64,000 bases of DNA from Acrocarpospora macrocephala (GCF_009687865.1 NZ_BLAE01000003.1:54873-118872); one strand, 5' to 3'; positions 17,489-27,086 are shown, counted from the stretch's first letter. Program-made: numbers and translations. Notes: generated by a model from the sequence alone, not told the origin.

Positions 17489-19063
17489 ATGACGGAAACC
17501 TCGGCCGCGCCAGCGCGGTCGAAAGAGGTCATGATCGTCCTGCCAGGCCTGATGCTGGCCATGATGCTGGCGATGCTGGACAACATGATCGTCGGCACGG
17601 CCATGCCGCGCATCGTAGGCGAATTAAACGGCCTGGAATACTTCACCTGGGTCACCACCGCCTACGTGCTGGGGACCACCGTCTCCACCCCCATCTGGGG
17701 CAAGCTGGGCGACCTTTACGGACGCAAGAACATCTTCCTCGGCTCGATCGTCATCTTCCTGGTCGGCTCCGCCCTCTGCGGCATGGCCGGTTCCGCCCTG
17801 TTCGGCGGCGTCGACGGCGGCATGACCGAACTGATCGCCTTCCGTGCGGTGCAGGGTCTGGGCGCGGGCGGCCTGATCGTCGGCGTCATGGCCATCATCG
17901 GCGACCTGGTCCCGCCCCGCGAGCGCGGCCAGTACCAGGGCATCATGGCCGCGATCATGTCGCTGGCGATGATCGCCGGTCCGCTGGCCGGGGGATTCAT
18001 CACCGACCACCTCGACTGGCGGTGGGCCTTCTACGTGAACCTGCCGCTCGGCGGCATCGCGCTGGCCTGGCTGTTCCTCAAGCTCGACCTGCCCAAGCGC
18101 CGCACCGAGCACCGCATCGACTGGCTCGGCGCCGCCGTCCTCACCGTCGGCATTACCGCGCTGGTCCTGCTCACCTCGTGGGGCGGCCAGAGCCACGGCT
18201 ACCCGTGGGGCTCCTGGCAGATCATCTCGCTGGGCGTGCTGGCGGTCGTGTCGCTCGCCCTGTTCGTCCCGATCGAGCGCCGCGCGCCCGAGCCGATCAT
18301 GCCGCTGCACGTCTTCAAGGACCGCAACTTCAACCTGATCTCCTGGATCGGCTTCCTGCTCGGTTTCGCCATGTTCGGCGCGATCAGCTTCCTGCCGCTG
18401 TTCCAGCAGACCGTGCAGGGCTCGACCGCCACCAACTCGGGCCTGCTCCTGCTGCCGATGATGGGCGCGGCCATGGTCGTCTCCCTGTTCGTCGGCCGGG
18501 CGATCACGAAGACCGGCAAGTACAAGATCTACCCCGTGCTCGGCGGGGTGGGGATGGCCGCCGGCATGTGGCTGCTGTCCCGGATGGACGTCAACACCCC
18601 CGCCTGGCAGACCGGTGTCTTCATCGCCGTCCTCGGCCTCGGCATGGGCTTCCTCATGCAGACCACCATGCTGATCGCCCAGAACAGCGTCGAGCAGAAG
18701 GACCTGGGCGTCGCCAGCAGCGCCAGCACCTTCTTCCGCTCGATCGGCGGCTCCTTCGGCGTCGCCCTGTTCGGCGCCGTCTTCAACAACCACCTCACCA
18801 GCAGCCTTACCGAGAAATTCGGCGCCGAGGCCGGGAAGATGGTCTCCTCGGGCGGCCAGATGAGCCCCACCGCCCTGGCCGACCTGCCCCCGGCCATCAA
18901 GACCGGCTTCCTGGACTCCCTCGCCGGTGCCATCAGCGGCGTGTTCGTCTGGGCGCTCATCTTCGCCGTGCTCGTCCCCGTCCTGGCCGTCTTCGTGAAG
19001 GAAGTCCCGCTCCGGGGCGGCAACGAGCCCACCCCCGAACCCGCGGAACCGGCCGTCGTCTGA
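17489..19063 (+). CDS. DHA2-family MFS drug exporter (EmrB/QacA type)
   Basis: A 524-residue membrane protein with about 14 predicted helices. It has the MFS motif A GKLGDLYGRKN after helix 2, the DHA motif C GPLAGGFITDHLDWRW near helix 5, and the D1 aspartate in MLAMLDNMIVGTAMP. It should export a toxic compound using the proton gradient. The ATG preceded by an AAGGGGG box is used instead of more distant starts that overlap the regulator's promoter. The C-terminal tail is proline and glutamate rich. The adjacent TetR gene probably controls it. Confidence 0.9.
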   Translation: MTETSAAPARSKEVMIVLPGLMLAMMLAMLDNMIVGTAMPRIVGELNGLEYFTWVTTAYVLGTTVSTPIWGKLGDLYGRKNIFLGSIVIFLVGSALCGMAGSALFGGVDGGMTELIAFRAVQGLGAGGLIVGVMAIIGDLVPPRERGQYQGIMAAIMSLAMIAGPLAGGFITDHLDWRWAFYVNLPLGGIALAWLFLKLDLPKRRTEHRIDWLGAAVLTVGITALVLLTSWGGQSHGYPWGSWQIISLGVLAVVSLALFVPIERRAPEPIMPLHVFKDRNFNLISWIGFLLGFAMFGAISFLPLFQQTVQGSTATNSGLLLLPMMGAAMVVSLFVGRAITKTGKYKIYPVLGGVGMAAGMWLLSRMDVNTPAWQTGVFIAVLGLGMGFLMQTTMLIAQNSVEQKDLGVASSASTFFRSIGGSFGVALFGAVFNNHLTSSLTEKFGAEAGKMVSSGGQMSPTALADLPPAIKTGFLDSLAGAISGVFVWALIFAVLVPVLAVFVKEVPLRGGNEPTPEPAEPAVV

Positions 19064-19070
19064 TCAAACC

Positions 19071-19108
19071 GGGGTACGGCTGCCGCCCGCGAGCGGCAGC
19101 CGTACCCC
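19071..19108. terminator. bidirectional hairpin terminator
   Basis: A perfect 16-bp stem (GGGGTACGGCTGCCGC with GCGGCAGCCGTACCCC) and a six-base loop, sitting exactly between the convergent DHA2 exporter and malG. It should end both transcripts. Confidence 0.85.
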
Positions 19109-19109
19109 G

Positions 19110-19961
19110 TCAGCCTTTGACGGCCCCCGCGGTCAGGCCGCTGACGATGTATTTCTGCAGCCACAGGAAGACGCCGACCGTGGGGATCGCGGTCAGCAGC
19201 GTTCCCGCGGCGAACATGCCGAAGTTGGCGTTGCGTACGTCGTTGCCGAGCATGCCGAACATGCCCACCGCCAGGGTCTTGGTCTCCGGGTCGCGGAGGA
19301 AGACGCTGGCGACGATGAACTCGCTGATGATGCCGATGAAGGCCAGCAGCCCGGTGACCGCGATGATCGGGGTGACCAGGGGCAGGATGATCCGGAAGAA
19401 GATCTGGGCGTGGGTCGCGCCATCGATCGCCGCGGACTGGTCCAGCTCCTTGGGGACGGTGTCCAGGAAACCCTTCATCAGGTAGGTGTTCACGCCCAGC
19501 GCGCCGCCCATGTAGAGCAGGAACAGGCCGCCCATCGAGTCGAAGCCGAAGGCGGGCCAGAGCTCGCTCACCCGGGTGAACATCATGATGATGGCGACGA
19601 TGGCCAGGAACTGCGGGAACATCTGGATCAGCAGCAGCGAGAGCAGGCCCACCCGGCGACCGGCGAACCGCATCCGGCTGAACGCGTAGGCCGCGCAGAC
19701 GCCCAGGAAGATGCTGGAGAAGGCCGAGATGAGCGCCAGCGCCAGCGAGTTCACCATCCACCGGAGGAACGGGTAGTTCGGGTTGCCGAAGAGCTTCCCG
19801 AAATTGTCCAGGGACGCGCCGGTGGGCAGCAGCTCCGAGGAGCCGAGGGTGCCCAGTGGATTGAGGGCCGCCGACAGCACGAACAGGATCGGGAAGACGG
19901 CGAACAGGGTGAGGATGATCAGCACCAAGTGCCGCCAGCCCATCTTCCTGAGCCACGTCAT
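19110..19961 (-). CDS. malG: maltose/maltodextrin-type ABC transporter permease MalG
   Basis: A 283-residue inner-membrane permease with about six helices and the EAA loop DTVPKELDQSAAIDGATHAQ that docks the ATPase. Similarity to MalG is clear from VNSLALALISAFSSIFLGV, AAYAFSRMRF and the C-terminal QKYIVSGLTAGAVKG ending. AGGAGG lies seven bases before the ATG, which overlaps the malF stop as ATGA. No ATPase gene is nearby, as usual in actinomycetes, where one MsiK-type ATPase serves several importers. Confidence 0.9.
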   Translation of the reverse strand: MTWLRKMGWRHLVLIILTLFAVFPILFVLSAALNPLGTLGSSELLPTGASLDNFGKLFGNPNYPFLRWMVNSLALALISAFSSIFLGVCAAYAFSRMRFAGRRVGLLSLLLIQMFPQFLAIVAIIMMFTRVSELWPAFGFDSMGGLFLLYMGGALGVNTYLMKGFLDTVPKELDQSAAIDGATHAQIFFRIILPLVTPIIAVTGLLAFIGIISEFIVASVFLRDPETKTLAVGMFGMLGNDVRNANFGMFAAGTLLTAIPTVGVFLWLQKYIVSGLTAGAVKG

Positions 19962-21550
19962 GCGTACACCTCCTCTTGGTAACGCGTCCGGCGGAAGGCC
20001 AGCGCCGAGATGATCCCGACCAGGATGAAGATGAAGACCGAGATCGCTGCGGCGAAGCCGAACTCGGCGGAGCCGCCCTCGAAAGCCAGCCGGAAGGTGT
20101 AGGTGATCAGCAGGTCCGTGCCGCCGACGGTGGTGTTGTCGACGGAGAAGGGCGCGCCGTTGGTGGTCAGCCGGATCGCGTTGAAATTGTTGAAGTTGAA
20201 CGCGAACGAGGAGATCAGCAGCGGGGTGACCGCGATCAGCAGGAGCGGCAGCGTGACCCGGCGGAAGTTGTGCCAGGGGGTGGCGCCGTCGATCCTGGCG
20301 GCTTCGCCGAGTTCGGACGGGATGGCCTGCAGGGCGCCGGTGGTGACGAGGAACATGTAGGGGAAGCCCAGCCACAGGTTCACCAGGATGACCGCGAACC
20401 GCGCGCTGACCGGTTCGCCGAACCAGTCGGTGTGCAGGCCGAGCACCCGGTTGATCAGCCCGAAGTCGGTGTTGAACATGTCCCGCCAGACCAGGAACAT
20501 CGCGAACGCGGGCATCGCGTAAGGCAGCACCAGCAGCACCCGGTACAGGCGCGTGCCCCGCACCTTCACGCCGTGCAGGGCGAGTGCGGCGATCAGGCCG
20601 ATCCCGAACGTGCCGAGCACGCTGGCGGCGGCGAAGAGCAGGTCCCAGGCGAACAGGCTCAGGAAGTGCGCCGAGATCCGCGGATCGGTGAAGACCCGGG
20701 TGAAGTTCGAGAACCCGACATTGACCTGCCAGCCCTGGGCGAGCCGGGACCCGTCGGCGGCGACGAAAGCGCCCTCATCCGGATCGGCCGTCCATTTCTG
20801 CCCGGTCGCGCTGTCGGTGACGCAGTCGCAGTCCGGCGCGTACGCCTTCGCGGCCCGCCCTTCGAAAGCGCGGCTCAACCCGTTCGCCTTGATCGCGCCC
20901 GCGGCGGTCGGCACGGTCAGGGCGGAGATCTCCGCGCCCCGGGCCGCCGCCTGCGGAATCGTCAGGACCTGGAACCCCGGCGCGCTGAGCACCTTGCCGG
21001 TCAGCCCGAGCTCGGCGCCCGAGACGGGTTCCAGGCCGGTTGCCGTACCCGCCTGGACCTGCTTGGTGGCGGTGTCGACCAGCAGGAAGACCAGCTCGCC
21101 GTCGCGTACGGCGACCGACAGGTTGTACTCGGGGGAGCCGGGGACCTGGGCGACCGACGAGGTCTGGATGGAGGTGATCGCCTCTTCCTTGGTGCCCCGG
21201 TGGCCCTCGCCGAAGTTGGTGAAGGCCGTGCTCAGGGTGAAGAGCACCGGGAAGATCTGGAAGGCGATCAGGAACACCGTGCCGGGAACCAGGTATTTCA
21301 GCGGCAGGTGCCGTCGGCTGAGGTAGACGTAGGCGATCAGCGCGGTGGCGGCGGCCAGGACCGTCAGGCCGGTCCAGCTCTCCGCCGCGATCAGCGGCGG
21401 CGCGGCGTAGAACGCGACGGCGGAGCCGACCGCGAGCACGAGGATCCGGCTCACCACGAACCCGGTGCTCAGCTCCCGCCGGGGGCGGGGGAGCGCGCGC
21501 CGATGCCCGGAGGGCGGGGAGTCGTTCCCCGCCCTGGGCTTCGTCTTCAC
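19958..21550 (-). CDS. malF: maltose/maltodextrin-type ABC transporter permease MalF
   Basis: A 530-residue permease. Two or three N-terminal helices are followed by KYLVPGTVFLIAFQIFPVLFT and a large extracytoplasmic loop of about 170 residues, the hallmark of MalF. The membrane core then carries the EAA loop SELGEAARIDGATPWHNFRR. The large loop separates it from smaller generic sugar permeases and supports an alpha-glucoside substrate. Its ATG overlaps the malE stop by four bases, so malE, malF and malG form one coupled unit. Confidence 0.92.
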   Translation of the reverse strand: MKTKPRAGNDSPPSGHRRALPRPRRELSTGFVVSRILVLAVGSAVAFYAAPPLIAAESWTGLTVLAAATALIAYVYLSRRHLPLKYLVPGTVFLIAFQIFPVLFTLSTAFTNFGEGHRGTKEEAITSIQTSSVAQVPGSPEYNLSVAVRDGELVFLLVDTATKQVQAGTATGLEPVSGAELGLTGKVLSAPGFQVLTIPQAAARGAEISALTVPTAAGAIKANGLSRAFEGRAAKAYAPDCDCVTDSATGQKWTADPDEGAFVAADGSRLAQGWQVNVGFSNFTRVFTDPRISAHFLSLFAWDLLFAAASVLGTFGIGLIAALALHGVKVRGTRLYRVLLVLPYAMPAFAMFLVWRDMFNTDFGLINRVLGLHTDWFGEPVSARFAVILVNLWLGFPYMFLVTTGALQAIPSELGEAARIDGATPWHNFRRVTLPLLLIAVTPLLISSFAFNFNNFNAIRLTTNGAPFSVDNTTVGGTDLLITYTFRLAFEGGSAEFGFAAAISVFIFILVGIISALAFRRTRYQEEVYA

Positions 21551-22815
21551 TTCTCGATGGCCTCGGTGATCGCCTTGTTGGCGGCGGCCGCGGCCTTCGC
21601 CGGGTCACCGCCGTTGATGACGGCGGCCTCGGCCACGCCGAACGGCTGCCAGATGGCGGCCATCTGCGGGATCGCGGGCATCGGGATGCCGGTCTTGCCG
21701 GCCTCGATGAACTTGCCCATGTCCGGGTTGGCGGCCTTGGCCTGGTCCAGGGCGGCGGTCAGCGCCGGCGGGCGCGGGTCGGCGTTGTAGAGGGCCATCG
21801 CCACGTCCGGGTTGGTCACGTAGTTGGTGACGAACTCCTGCGCGAGCGCCTTGCTCTTGCCCTTGCTGGCGACGTAGAAGGTCTGCACGCCCACGAACGG
21901 GGTGGCGGGGTCACCGCCGTCGAAGGCGGGCACGGCGGTCACGTCGTAGCTGATCCCGGCCTTCTTCACATCCGCGATCGCCCACGGGCCCGAGATCAGG
22001 TAGGCACACTTGCCGGACGCGAACGTCGCGATCGTGTTGTCGTTGCCCAGCGACGTCTTGAGCGCGCCGACGCCCTTCTTGCCCAGCTCGTTGAGCTTGG
22101 TGAACGCCGGAGCCGAGTCGCCGACCGTGATCTTGGTGGGGTCGGGGTCGCCGCTGGCGGTGGTGCCGAACAGGGAACCGCCCGCAGAGGAGTAGAACGG
22201 GTAGATGTGGTAGGCGTCGCCTTCCTGGCCGACCGGGACGCAGAGGATCTCCGACACCTTCCCGGCCTTCTTCAGCGCCTGGCCGCTCTCGATCAGCGCC
22301 TCCACCGACGCCGGGGCTTCGGGTGCCAGCGCGGTGTTGCGGATCAGGCCCAGGTTCTCCACCGCGTACGGCGCGCCATAGGTCTGCCCGCCGAAGGTGA
22401 CCGCCTTGATGGCGATCTCCTGGAAGGCGCTCTTCTGCTCCGCGGTGAGCTGGACCGGGTCGATCGAGCCGTTCTGGACGAGGTTGCCGATCCAGTCGTG
22501 CGCGGCGATCAGCACGTCGGGACCGCTGCCCTGCTGGGAAGCGGTGAGGAACTGGTTCTGGAGCTCCTCGGCGATCTCCTTGATCTCGACGGTGACGCCG
22601 TTCTCCTTGCCGAACTGCTCGGTGAACGGCTTGAGCGCGGCCGTACGGACCGGGTCGGCCCAGATGACGAGCTTGCCGTTGCCCTTGTCGACGGCGGGAG
22701 CCGAGGCGGGGGCGGAATCGGCGGGGGCGGCGGCCGGCTGGTCGCTGCCGCAGGCGGTCAGTCCGAGCACGATGCCGAGCAGGGCGGCACTCAGACCCGC
22801 GGCGCGCTTGCGCAT
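21547..22815 (-). CDS. malE: maltose/maltodextrin ABC transporter substrate-binding lipoprotein
   Basis: A 422-residue solute-binding protein with a signal peptide and lipobox LTACGSD, so it is anchored outside the membrane. The mature part has MalE-like features: LVIWADPVRTAALKPFTEQF, DVLIAAHDWIGNLVQNG, GAPYAVENLGLIRN, GKCAYLISGPWAIADVKKA and PFVGVQTFYVASKGK. The start has an AGAGGAG box; the open frame extends 26 codons further up without one. Operator-like CTTGCA repeats lie in the upstream gap. The exact oligosaccharide (maltose, maltodextrin or cyclodextrin) cannot be told from the sequence. Confidence 0.9.
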   Translation of the reverse strand: MRKRAAGLSAALLGIVLGLTACGSDQPAAAPADSAPASAPAVDKGNGKLVIWADPVRTAALKPFTEQFGKENGVTVEIKEIAEELQNQFLTASQQGSGPDVLIAAHDWIGNLVQNGSIDPVQLTAEQKSAFQEIAIKAVTFGGQTYGAPYAVENLGLIRNTALAPEAPASVEALIESGQALKKAGKVSEILCVPVGQEGDAYHIYPFYSSAGGSLFGTTASGDPDPTKITVGDSAPAFTKLNELGKKGVGALKTSLGNDNTIATFASGKCAYLISGPWAIADVKKAGISYDVTAVPAFDGGDPATPFVGVQTFYVASKGKSKALAQEFVTNYVTNPDVAMALYNADPRPPALTAALDQAKAANPDMGKFIEAGKTGIPMPAIPQMAAIWQPFGVAEAAVINGGDPAKAAAAANKAITEAIEK

Positions 22816-22897
22816 GGGTTTCTCCTCTGAAGGGGTCAGGCCCGCAGTCGCGGTCCTCGGGGGAATCCACCGTTGGTGCCGCGAAGTTAGCAACCCA

Positions 22898-23078
22898 TTG
22901 CAAGAACTGGAAGAGTTTTCAACCAGCCAACATCAGGCTTGGGCGGGCTGTACGGCAAAACGCGAGCTTGCAGCGTTCTTGCACAGTCGCCGAGACCTAA
23001 TCGTTAGGAAATATCCAGCTAAATCAGCACGCGTTGGGGCGATTTTGCCTCCGATCTTGGTTGGAAGCTTGCTGCAAG
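22898..23078. promoter_or_regulatory. CTTGCAG-like operator cluster upstream of malE
   Basis: The 350-base gap between malE and gnd holds TTGCAAG (22898-22904), CTTGCAG (22967-22973), CTTGCAC (22978-22984) and a perfect palindrome CTTGC-T-GCAAG (23068-23078). Repeats of CTTGCAG are the reported recognition element of the MalR/Reg1 LacI-type repressor of Streptomyces malE. The repressor gene itself is not in the window. I see no gene in this gap. Confidence 0.6.
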
Positions 23079-23165
23079 TTTCTGGACCCACGTTGCCGTC
23101 CTTCGGCCGTCCTGGGCAGCACGAAGCCAGCCCAGGACGACCAGAAGACGATCAGACAGGGGAAA

Positions 23166-24584
23166 TCAGGCCGGGCGCTCGGTCCGGTCGCCGGACCAGT
23201 CCGTGTGGAAGGTCCCGTCACGGTCGATCCGGCGGTAGGTGTGTGCGCCGAAATAGTCGCGCAAGCCCTGGATGAGCGCGGCGGGCAGCCGCTCCCGGCG
23301 CAGCCCGTCGTAGTAGGCCAGCGCCGAGGAGAAACCAGGCGTCGGCACGCCGATTTGCGCGGCCGTGGACACCACCCGCCGCCAGGCCTGCTGGGCCTCG
23401 CTCAGCGCCTCGGCGAACGCCGGGTCGGCCAGCAGCGTGGGCAGCCCAGGATTCGCCTCGTACGCCGCCCGGATCCGGTCCAGGAACCGGGCCCGGATGA
23501 TGCAGCCACCTCGCCAGATCGTCGCCATCGCGCCGCGGTCGATGTTCCAGCCGTATTCCTCGCTGGCGGCGGTGATCTGGTCGAAGCCCTGGGCGTACGC
23601 GATGATCTTGGATGCGTACAGGGCCAGCCGGACGTCCTCCACCAGGGAGTAGTTCGGCGCGGTCCCGTTCGGCCCTTGCAGGTGGCGCGCGGCGTCCCGC
23701 TGCTCCGGGTGGCCGGACAGCGCGCGGGCGAACACCGCCTCGGCGATGCCGGTCACCGGCACCCCCAGATCCAGCGCGCTCGTCACGGTCCAGCGGCCGG
23801 TGCCCTTCTGCTCGGCCTGGTCCACGATCACGTCCACCAGCGGCTGCCCGGAGGCGTCCACATGATCGAGCACCTCGGCGGTGATCTCGATCAGGTACGA
23901 CTCCAGGTCGCCCCGGTTCCACTCCCGGAAGATCTCCGCCAGCTCGGCGGGGGAGCGGCCCAGCGCCTGCCGGAGCAGGTCGTAGGCCTCCGCGATGAGC
24001 TGCATGTCGGAATACTCGATGCCGTTGTGCACCATCTTCACGAAGTGCCCGGCGCCGTCGGGGCCGACGTGCACGCAGCACGGCACGCCGTCCACCTGGG
24101 CCGCGATGCTCTCCAGCATCGGCCCCAGGTCCCGATACGCCTCCGCGGCGCCGCCCGGCATGATGCTCGGGCCGTTGAGCGCGCCCTCCTCGCCGCCGGA
24201 GATGCCCGTCCCGACGAAGTGCAGCCCGCGCTCCTTCAGCGCGGCCTCCCGGCGCCGGGTGTCGGTGAACTGCGCGTTGCCGCCATCGATGATCATGTCG
24301 CCCGGTTCCATGTGGGCGGCCAGTTCCTCGATCACCGCGTCGGTGGCGGGACCGGCCTGCACCATGATGATCGCGCGGCGCGGGCGGCGGAGCGAGGTCA
24401 CGAACTCGGCCATCGAGCTCGCGGGCAGGAACGCGCCCTCGTCCGAATGATCCGCCATGAGCTGCTTGGTCTTGCTCTCCGAGCGGTTGTGCACCGCCAC
24501 CACGTAGCCGTGGTGGGCGAAGTTCCTGGCCAGGTTGCGGCCCATTGTCGCCAGGCCGGTGACTCCGATGTCTGCTGTCTCCAT
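23166..24584 (-). CDS. gndA: 6-phosphogluconate dehydrogenase, NADP-dependent, decarboxylating
   Basis: Oxidatively decarboxylates 6-phosphogluconate to ribulose 5-phosphate in the pentose phosphate pathway. The 472-residue length is typical of the long, dimeric Gnd class. It has the nucleotide fold GVTGLATMGRNLARN, HNRSESKT, IIDGGNAQFTDT, the catalytic segment GTGISGGEEGALNGPSIMPGG, the family signature VKMVHNGIEYSDMQLIAEAY with the catalytic Lys, and the C-terminal EQKGTGRWT. It is downstream of nothing obvious and is read away from the mal operators; it need not be part of maltose use. Confidence 0.95.
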   Translation of the reverse strand: METADIGVTGLATMGRNLARNFAHHGYVVAVHNRSESKTKQLMADHSDEGAFLPASSMAEFVTSLRRPRRAIIMVQAGPATDAVIEELAAHMEPGDMIIDGGNAQFTDTRRREAALKERGLHFVGTGISGGEEGALNGPSIMPGGAAEAYRDLGPMLESIAAQVDGVPCCVHVGPDGAGHFVKMVHNGIEYSDMQLIAEAYDLLRQALGRSPAELAEIFREWNRGDLESYLIEITAEVLDHVDASGQPLVDVIVDQAEQKGTGRWTVTSALDLGVPVTGIAEAVFARALSGHPEQRDAARHLQGPNGTAPNYSLVEDVRLALYASKIIAYAQGFDQITAASEEYGWNIDRGAMATIWRGGCIIRARFLDRIRAAYEANPGLPTLLADPAFAEALSEAQQAWRRVVSTAAQIGVPTPGFSSALAYYDGLRRERLPAALIQGLRDYFGAHTYRRIDRDGTFHTDWSGDRTERPA

Positions 24585-24610
24585 GAGCCGCTCCTTTCCT
24601 TGAGGCCAGG

Positions 24611-25795
24611 TCAGTAACCGTACGACGAGCCCCCGGCTTTACTCGGCGTCGGGGTGGGGGTTGCGGATGCGGATGGAGTCGCGGACGCCCCGGTGCCTGC
24701 TGCGGCGGCGTTGGACGGCTTCAGCAGCCCCAGCAGACCATGCTGGGCCTTGCTGATCCCGGCCGAGAACCAGAGCGAGTTCACGCCGCCGTTCTCGGCG
24801 GTCCCACGTTCCAGATCCCACAGACCCTCGATCGCGATCGGCGAACCGTTGGCGTTGCGCAGCGGGCCGAGGTAACGGCCGTTACGTGGATTGTAGGCGT
24901 TGACCCAGCCATCGCCGAAGTTGCCCACCAGCAGGGCGCCGGAGAACCCGCCGAAGCCCTGCGGCGCGATCGTCATCGCCCACGGCGCGTTGAGCGCGCC
25001 CCGGTTGACGACCCGCCCGAGGAACCGGCCGTTCGCGTTGAACTGGCTGACGAAGCCCTTGCCCTTGCCAGGCACGACCTTGCCCGTGGCGTTGTCGCGC
25101 ACGGCGTACGCGACCAGGACCGAGTTGCCGACGATCTCGACGTTCCACGGCGAGTAGGTGGCGGGCATGGTCGGGTCGCGGAACTGCCAGCGCGCCAGCC
25201 GTACCCGGTTGAAGTCGCTGTCGAAGACGTGCACCTTGCGGTGCGAGAACGACGGCGCCAGCAGGAACTGGCCCTTGTTGGTCTCCATCAGGGCCAGGCC
25301 CTTGTAGTCGGCGTTGCGGGTGAACGCGGCGATCTGGGCGTTCTTCGCGTCCACCTCGGCGTTCCACGCGGTGATCGCGCCGGACGGGCTGGAGAAGATG
25401 AACGTGGCCGGTTTGCCCTTGATGGTGAAGCCGTCGCCCTTGTTGACGACCTGCCCGGTGGGCGCGCCGCCCGGGATGGCGACCTCGGTCTGCTCCTTCT
25501 TGACCGCGCCGGAGTAGACGGTCGCGGTGCCGGTGCCGGTGCCCGACACCCAGAGGGTCTTGCCCATGGCGAGCCCCCACGGGTTGACCAGTTTGGGGTC
25601 GGTGACGGTGGCTTTGCCCGCCACGTCGGAGACGAGGTTGACCTGGCTGAACCGGGTCGCCAGGCCTCTGGGTGTGTGTTTCGCCGTCGCTTTGGGTTTA
25701 GATTTCGTGGCCGGGGTTTTCGTGGTCGCGTGCGCCGTGCCGGGGATGCTCAGGATGAGAGCGCCGACACAGAGAACGGCGATGCGTGATCGCAT
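24611..25795 (-). CDS. secreted TIGR03118 family protein
   Basis: A 394-residue exported beta-propeller-like protein. A Sec signal peptide (MRSRIAVLCVGALILSIPGTAHA) is followed by a Thr/Lys/Pro-rich linker. The TIGR03118 core comes next (SQVNLVSDVAGKATVTDPKLVNPWGLAM shows as shorter blocks QVNLVSDVAG and LVNPWGLAMG), with FIFSSPSGAITAW, GLALMETNKGQFLLA and LLVGNFGDGWVNAYNP. The C-terminus is a low-complexity Ala/Ser/Thr/Pro tail ending GGSSYGY. AGGAGG precedes the ATG. No function is established for the family. Confidence 0.85.
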   Translation of the reverse strand: MRSRIAVLCVGALILSIPGTAHATTKTPATKSKPKATAKHTPRGLATRFSQVNLVSDVAGKATVTDPKLVNPWGLAMGKTLWVSGTGTGTATVYSGAVKKEQTEVAIPGGAPTGQVVNKGDGFTIKGKPATFIFSSPSGAITAWNAEVDAKNAQIAAFTRNADYKGLALMETNKGQFLLAPSFSHRKVHVFDSDFNRVRLARWQFRDPTMPATYSPWNVEIVGNSVLVAYAVRDNATGKVVPGKGKGFVSQFNANGRFLGRVVNRGALNAPWAMTIAPQGFGGFSGALLVGNFGDGWVNAYNPRNGRYLGPLRNANGSPIAIEGLWDLERGTAENGGVNSLWFSAGISKAQHGLLGLLKPSNAAAAGTGASATPSASATPTPTPSKAGGSSYGY

Positions 25796-25993
25796 CGAGC
25801 CTCCTAGAAACCTGCTCGGGGTTCTTGACTGCTGAGGTAGCTGAGTTCGCGAAGCTCCCTTACGGGCCGAGATACGCGGACGTTTCAGGTTCGGTTCAGC
25901 CGATCCAAAACCTGGTAATCAGATAGGCTTTGTGGAGTTAACGACCCGGCAAAGCTCGGCGGCCGCCGGGACCTGGGCGTCTATCGTCGTCGT

Positions 25994-26902
25994 GTGATCA
26001 ACGGAGACCCGCACGTGTTCCTACCGCAGCCTGCCCTTTCGGCCGTCGCAGTCCCCCCGCCCGGCGAGGGCCCCGGCTTCTGGGCGGGCGCCCCCAGCGC
26101 CGTCGCCGCCGACGGCTTCGTCTACCTCGCCTACCGGCTGCGCCGCCCCGTCGGCGAGGGCCGCGGGTACGCCGTGGTGGTGGCCCGCTCGGCCGACGGC
26201 CAGACCTTCGAACCCCTGCTCACCATCACCAAAGAGCAGATGCACACCGAATCCCTGGAACGTCCCACACTCGTCCGCACACCCGCCGGTTCCTGGCGGC
26301 TCTACCTCAGTTGCGCGACGTACGGCACGAAACACTGGCGGGTGGAACTCCTCGAAGCCGCCACCCCCGCCGCCTTCGACCCCGCCCAGGCCCGCGTGGT
26401 CCTCCCCGGCGACCTCAAAACCGGCGTCAAGGACCCCGTCATCGTCCACCACGACGGCATCTGGCATCTGTGGGCGTCCTGTCACCCGCTGGAAATCCCC
26501 GCCGAAGCCGACCAGATGGTCACCGACTACGCCACCAGCCCCGACGGCCTCGACTGGACCTGGCACGGCACCGCCCTCGACCGCCGCCCCGGCCACTGGG
26601 ACTCCCGCGGCGTCCGCGTCTCCGCCGTCCAGTTCACCCCCGACGGCCTCACCGCCTACTACGACGGCCGCGCCTCCGCCACCGAAAACTACGAAGAACG
26701 CACCGGCCTGGCCACCGGCCCCGACCCTTCCACCCTCACCGCCCACGGCCTCACCCCCCACGCCCAATCCCCGTACGGCGGCCTCCGCTACCTGGAAATC
26801 CTCCCCCTCCCCACCGGCCACACCCGCCTCTACTACGAGTACACCCGCCCCGACGGCGCCCACGAACTCCGCACCGAACTCCTGCAACCCCACCAGGATT
26901 GA
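25994..26902 (+). CDS. glycoside hydrolase-like five-bladed propeller protein
   Basis: A 302-residue cytoplasmic protein whose repeats recall the five-bladed beta-propellers of GH43/GH130-type enzymes: GFWAGAPSAVAADGFVYLAYR, LERPTLVRTPAGSWRLYLSC, VKDPVIVHHDGIWHLWAS, HWDSRGVRVSAV and LRYLEILPLPTGHTRLYYEY (single blocks). Asp and Glu at blade starts are candidate catalytic residues. The start is GTG and no signal peptide is present, so it probably acts on imported sugars or intermediates. It stands between the mal locus and the DeoR sugar locus and could belong to either. Exact activity unknown. Confidence 0.7.
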   Translation: MINGDPHVFLPQPALSAVAVPPPGEGPGFWAGAPSAVAADGFVYLAYRLRRPVGEGRGYAVVVARSADGQTFEPLLTITKEQMHTESLERPTLVRTPAGSWRLYLSCATYGTKHWRVELLEAATPAAFDPAQARVVLPGDLKTGVKDPVIVHHDGIWHLWASCHPLEIPAEADQMVTDYATSPDGLDWTWHGTALDRRPGHWDSRGVRVSAVQFTPDGLTAYYDGRASATENYEERTGLATGPDPSTLTAHGLTPHAQSPYGGLRYLEILPLPTGHTRLYYEYTRPDGAHELRTELLQPHQD

Positions 26903-26960
26903 GAAACCGGCAGGCGTCACAGCCGCCGGGTTTCGAGATCCACATCAAGAACGAGCACAG

Positions 26961-27086
26961 GACCTGCAGATCGTCCGCAGCGATCTCGATCCGCACGCGG
27001 GCGTCCTCGGGCTCGCCCAACTGCCGGTCGACGGCATCTACACGCCTGAGCGGGTCCGGCAGCTCGTCGACAGCGCCGTCGCCTGA
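26961..27086 (+). pseudogene. possible ROK-family C-terminal remnant
   Basis: About 42 codons in frame read DLQIVRSDLDPHAGVLGLA and then end PERVRQLVDSAVA before TGA. The phrase resembles the C-terminal end of ROK regulators and kinases, where a similar stretch ends in GAxGAA. There is no start codon or upstream homologous part. It lies between the propeller protein and the DeoR gene and looks like the last scrap of a deleted gene. Confidence 0.4.
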
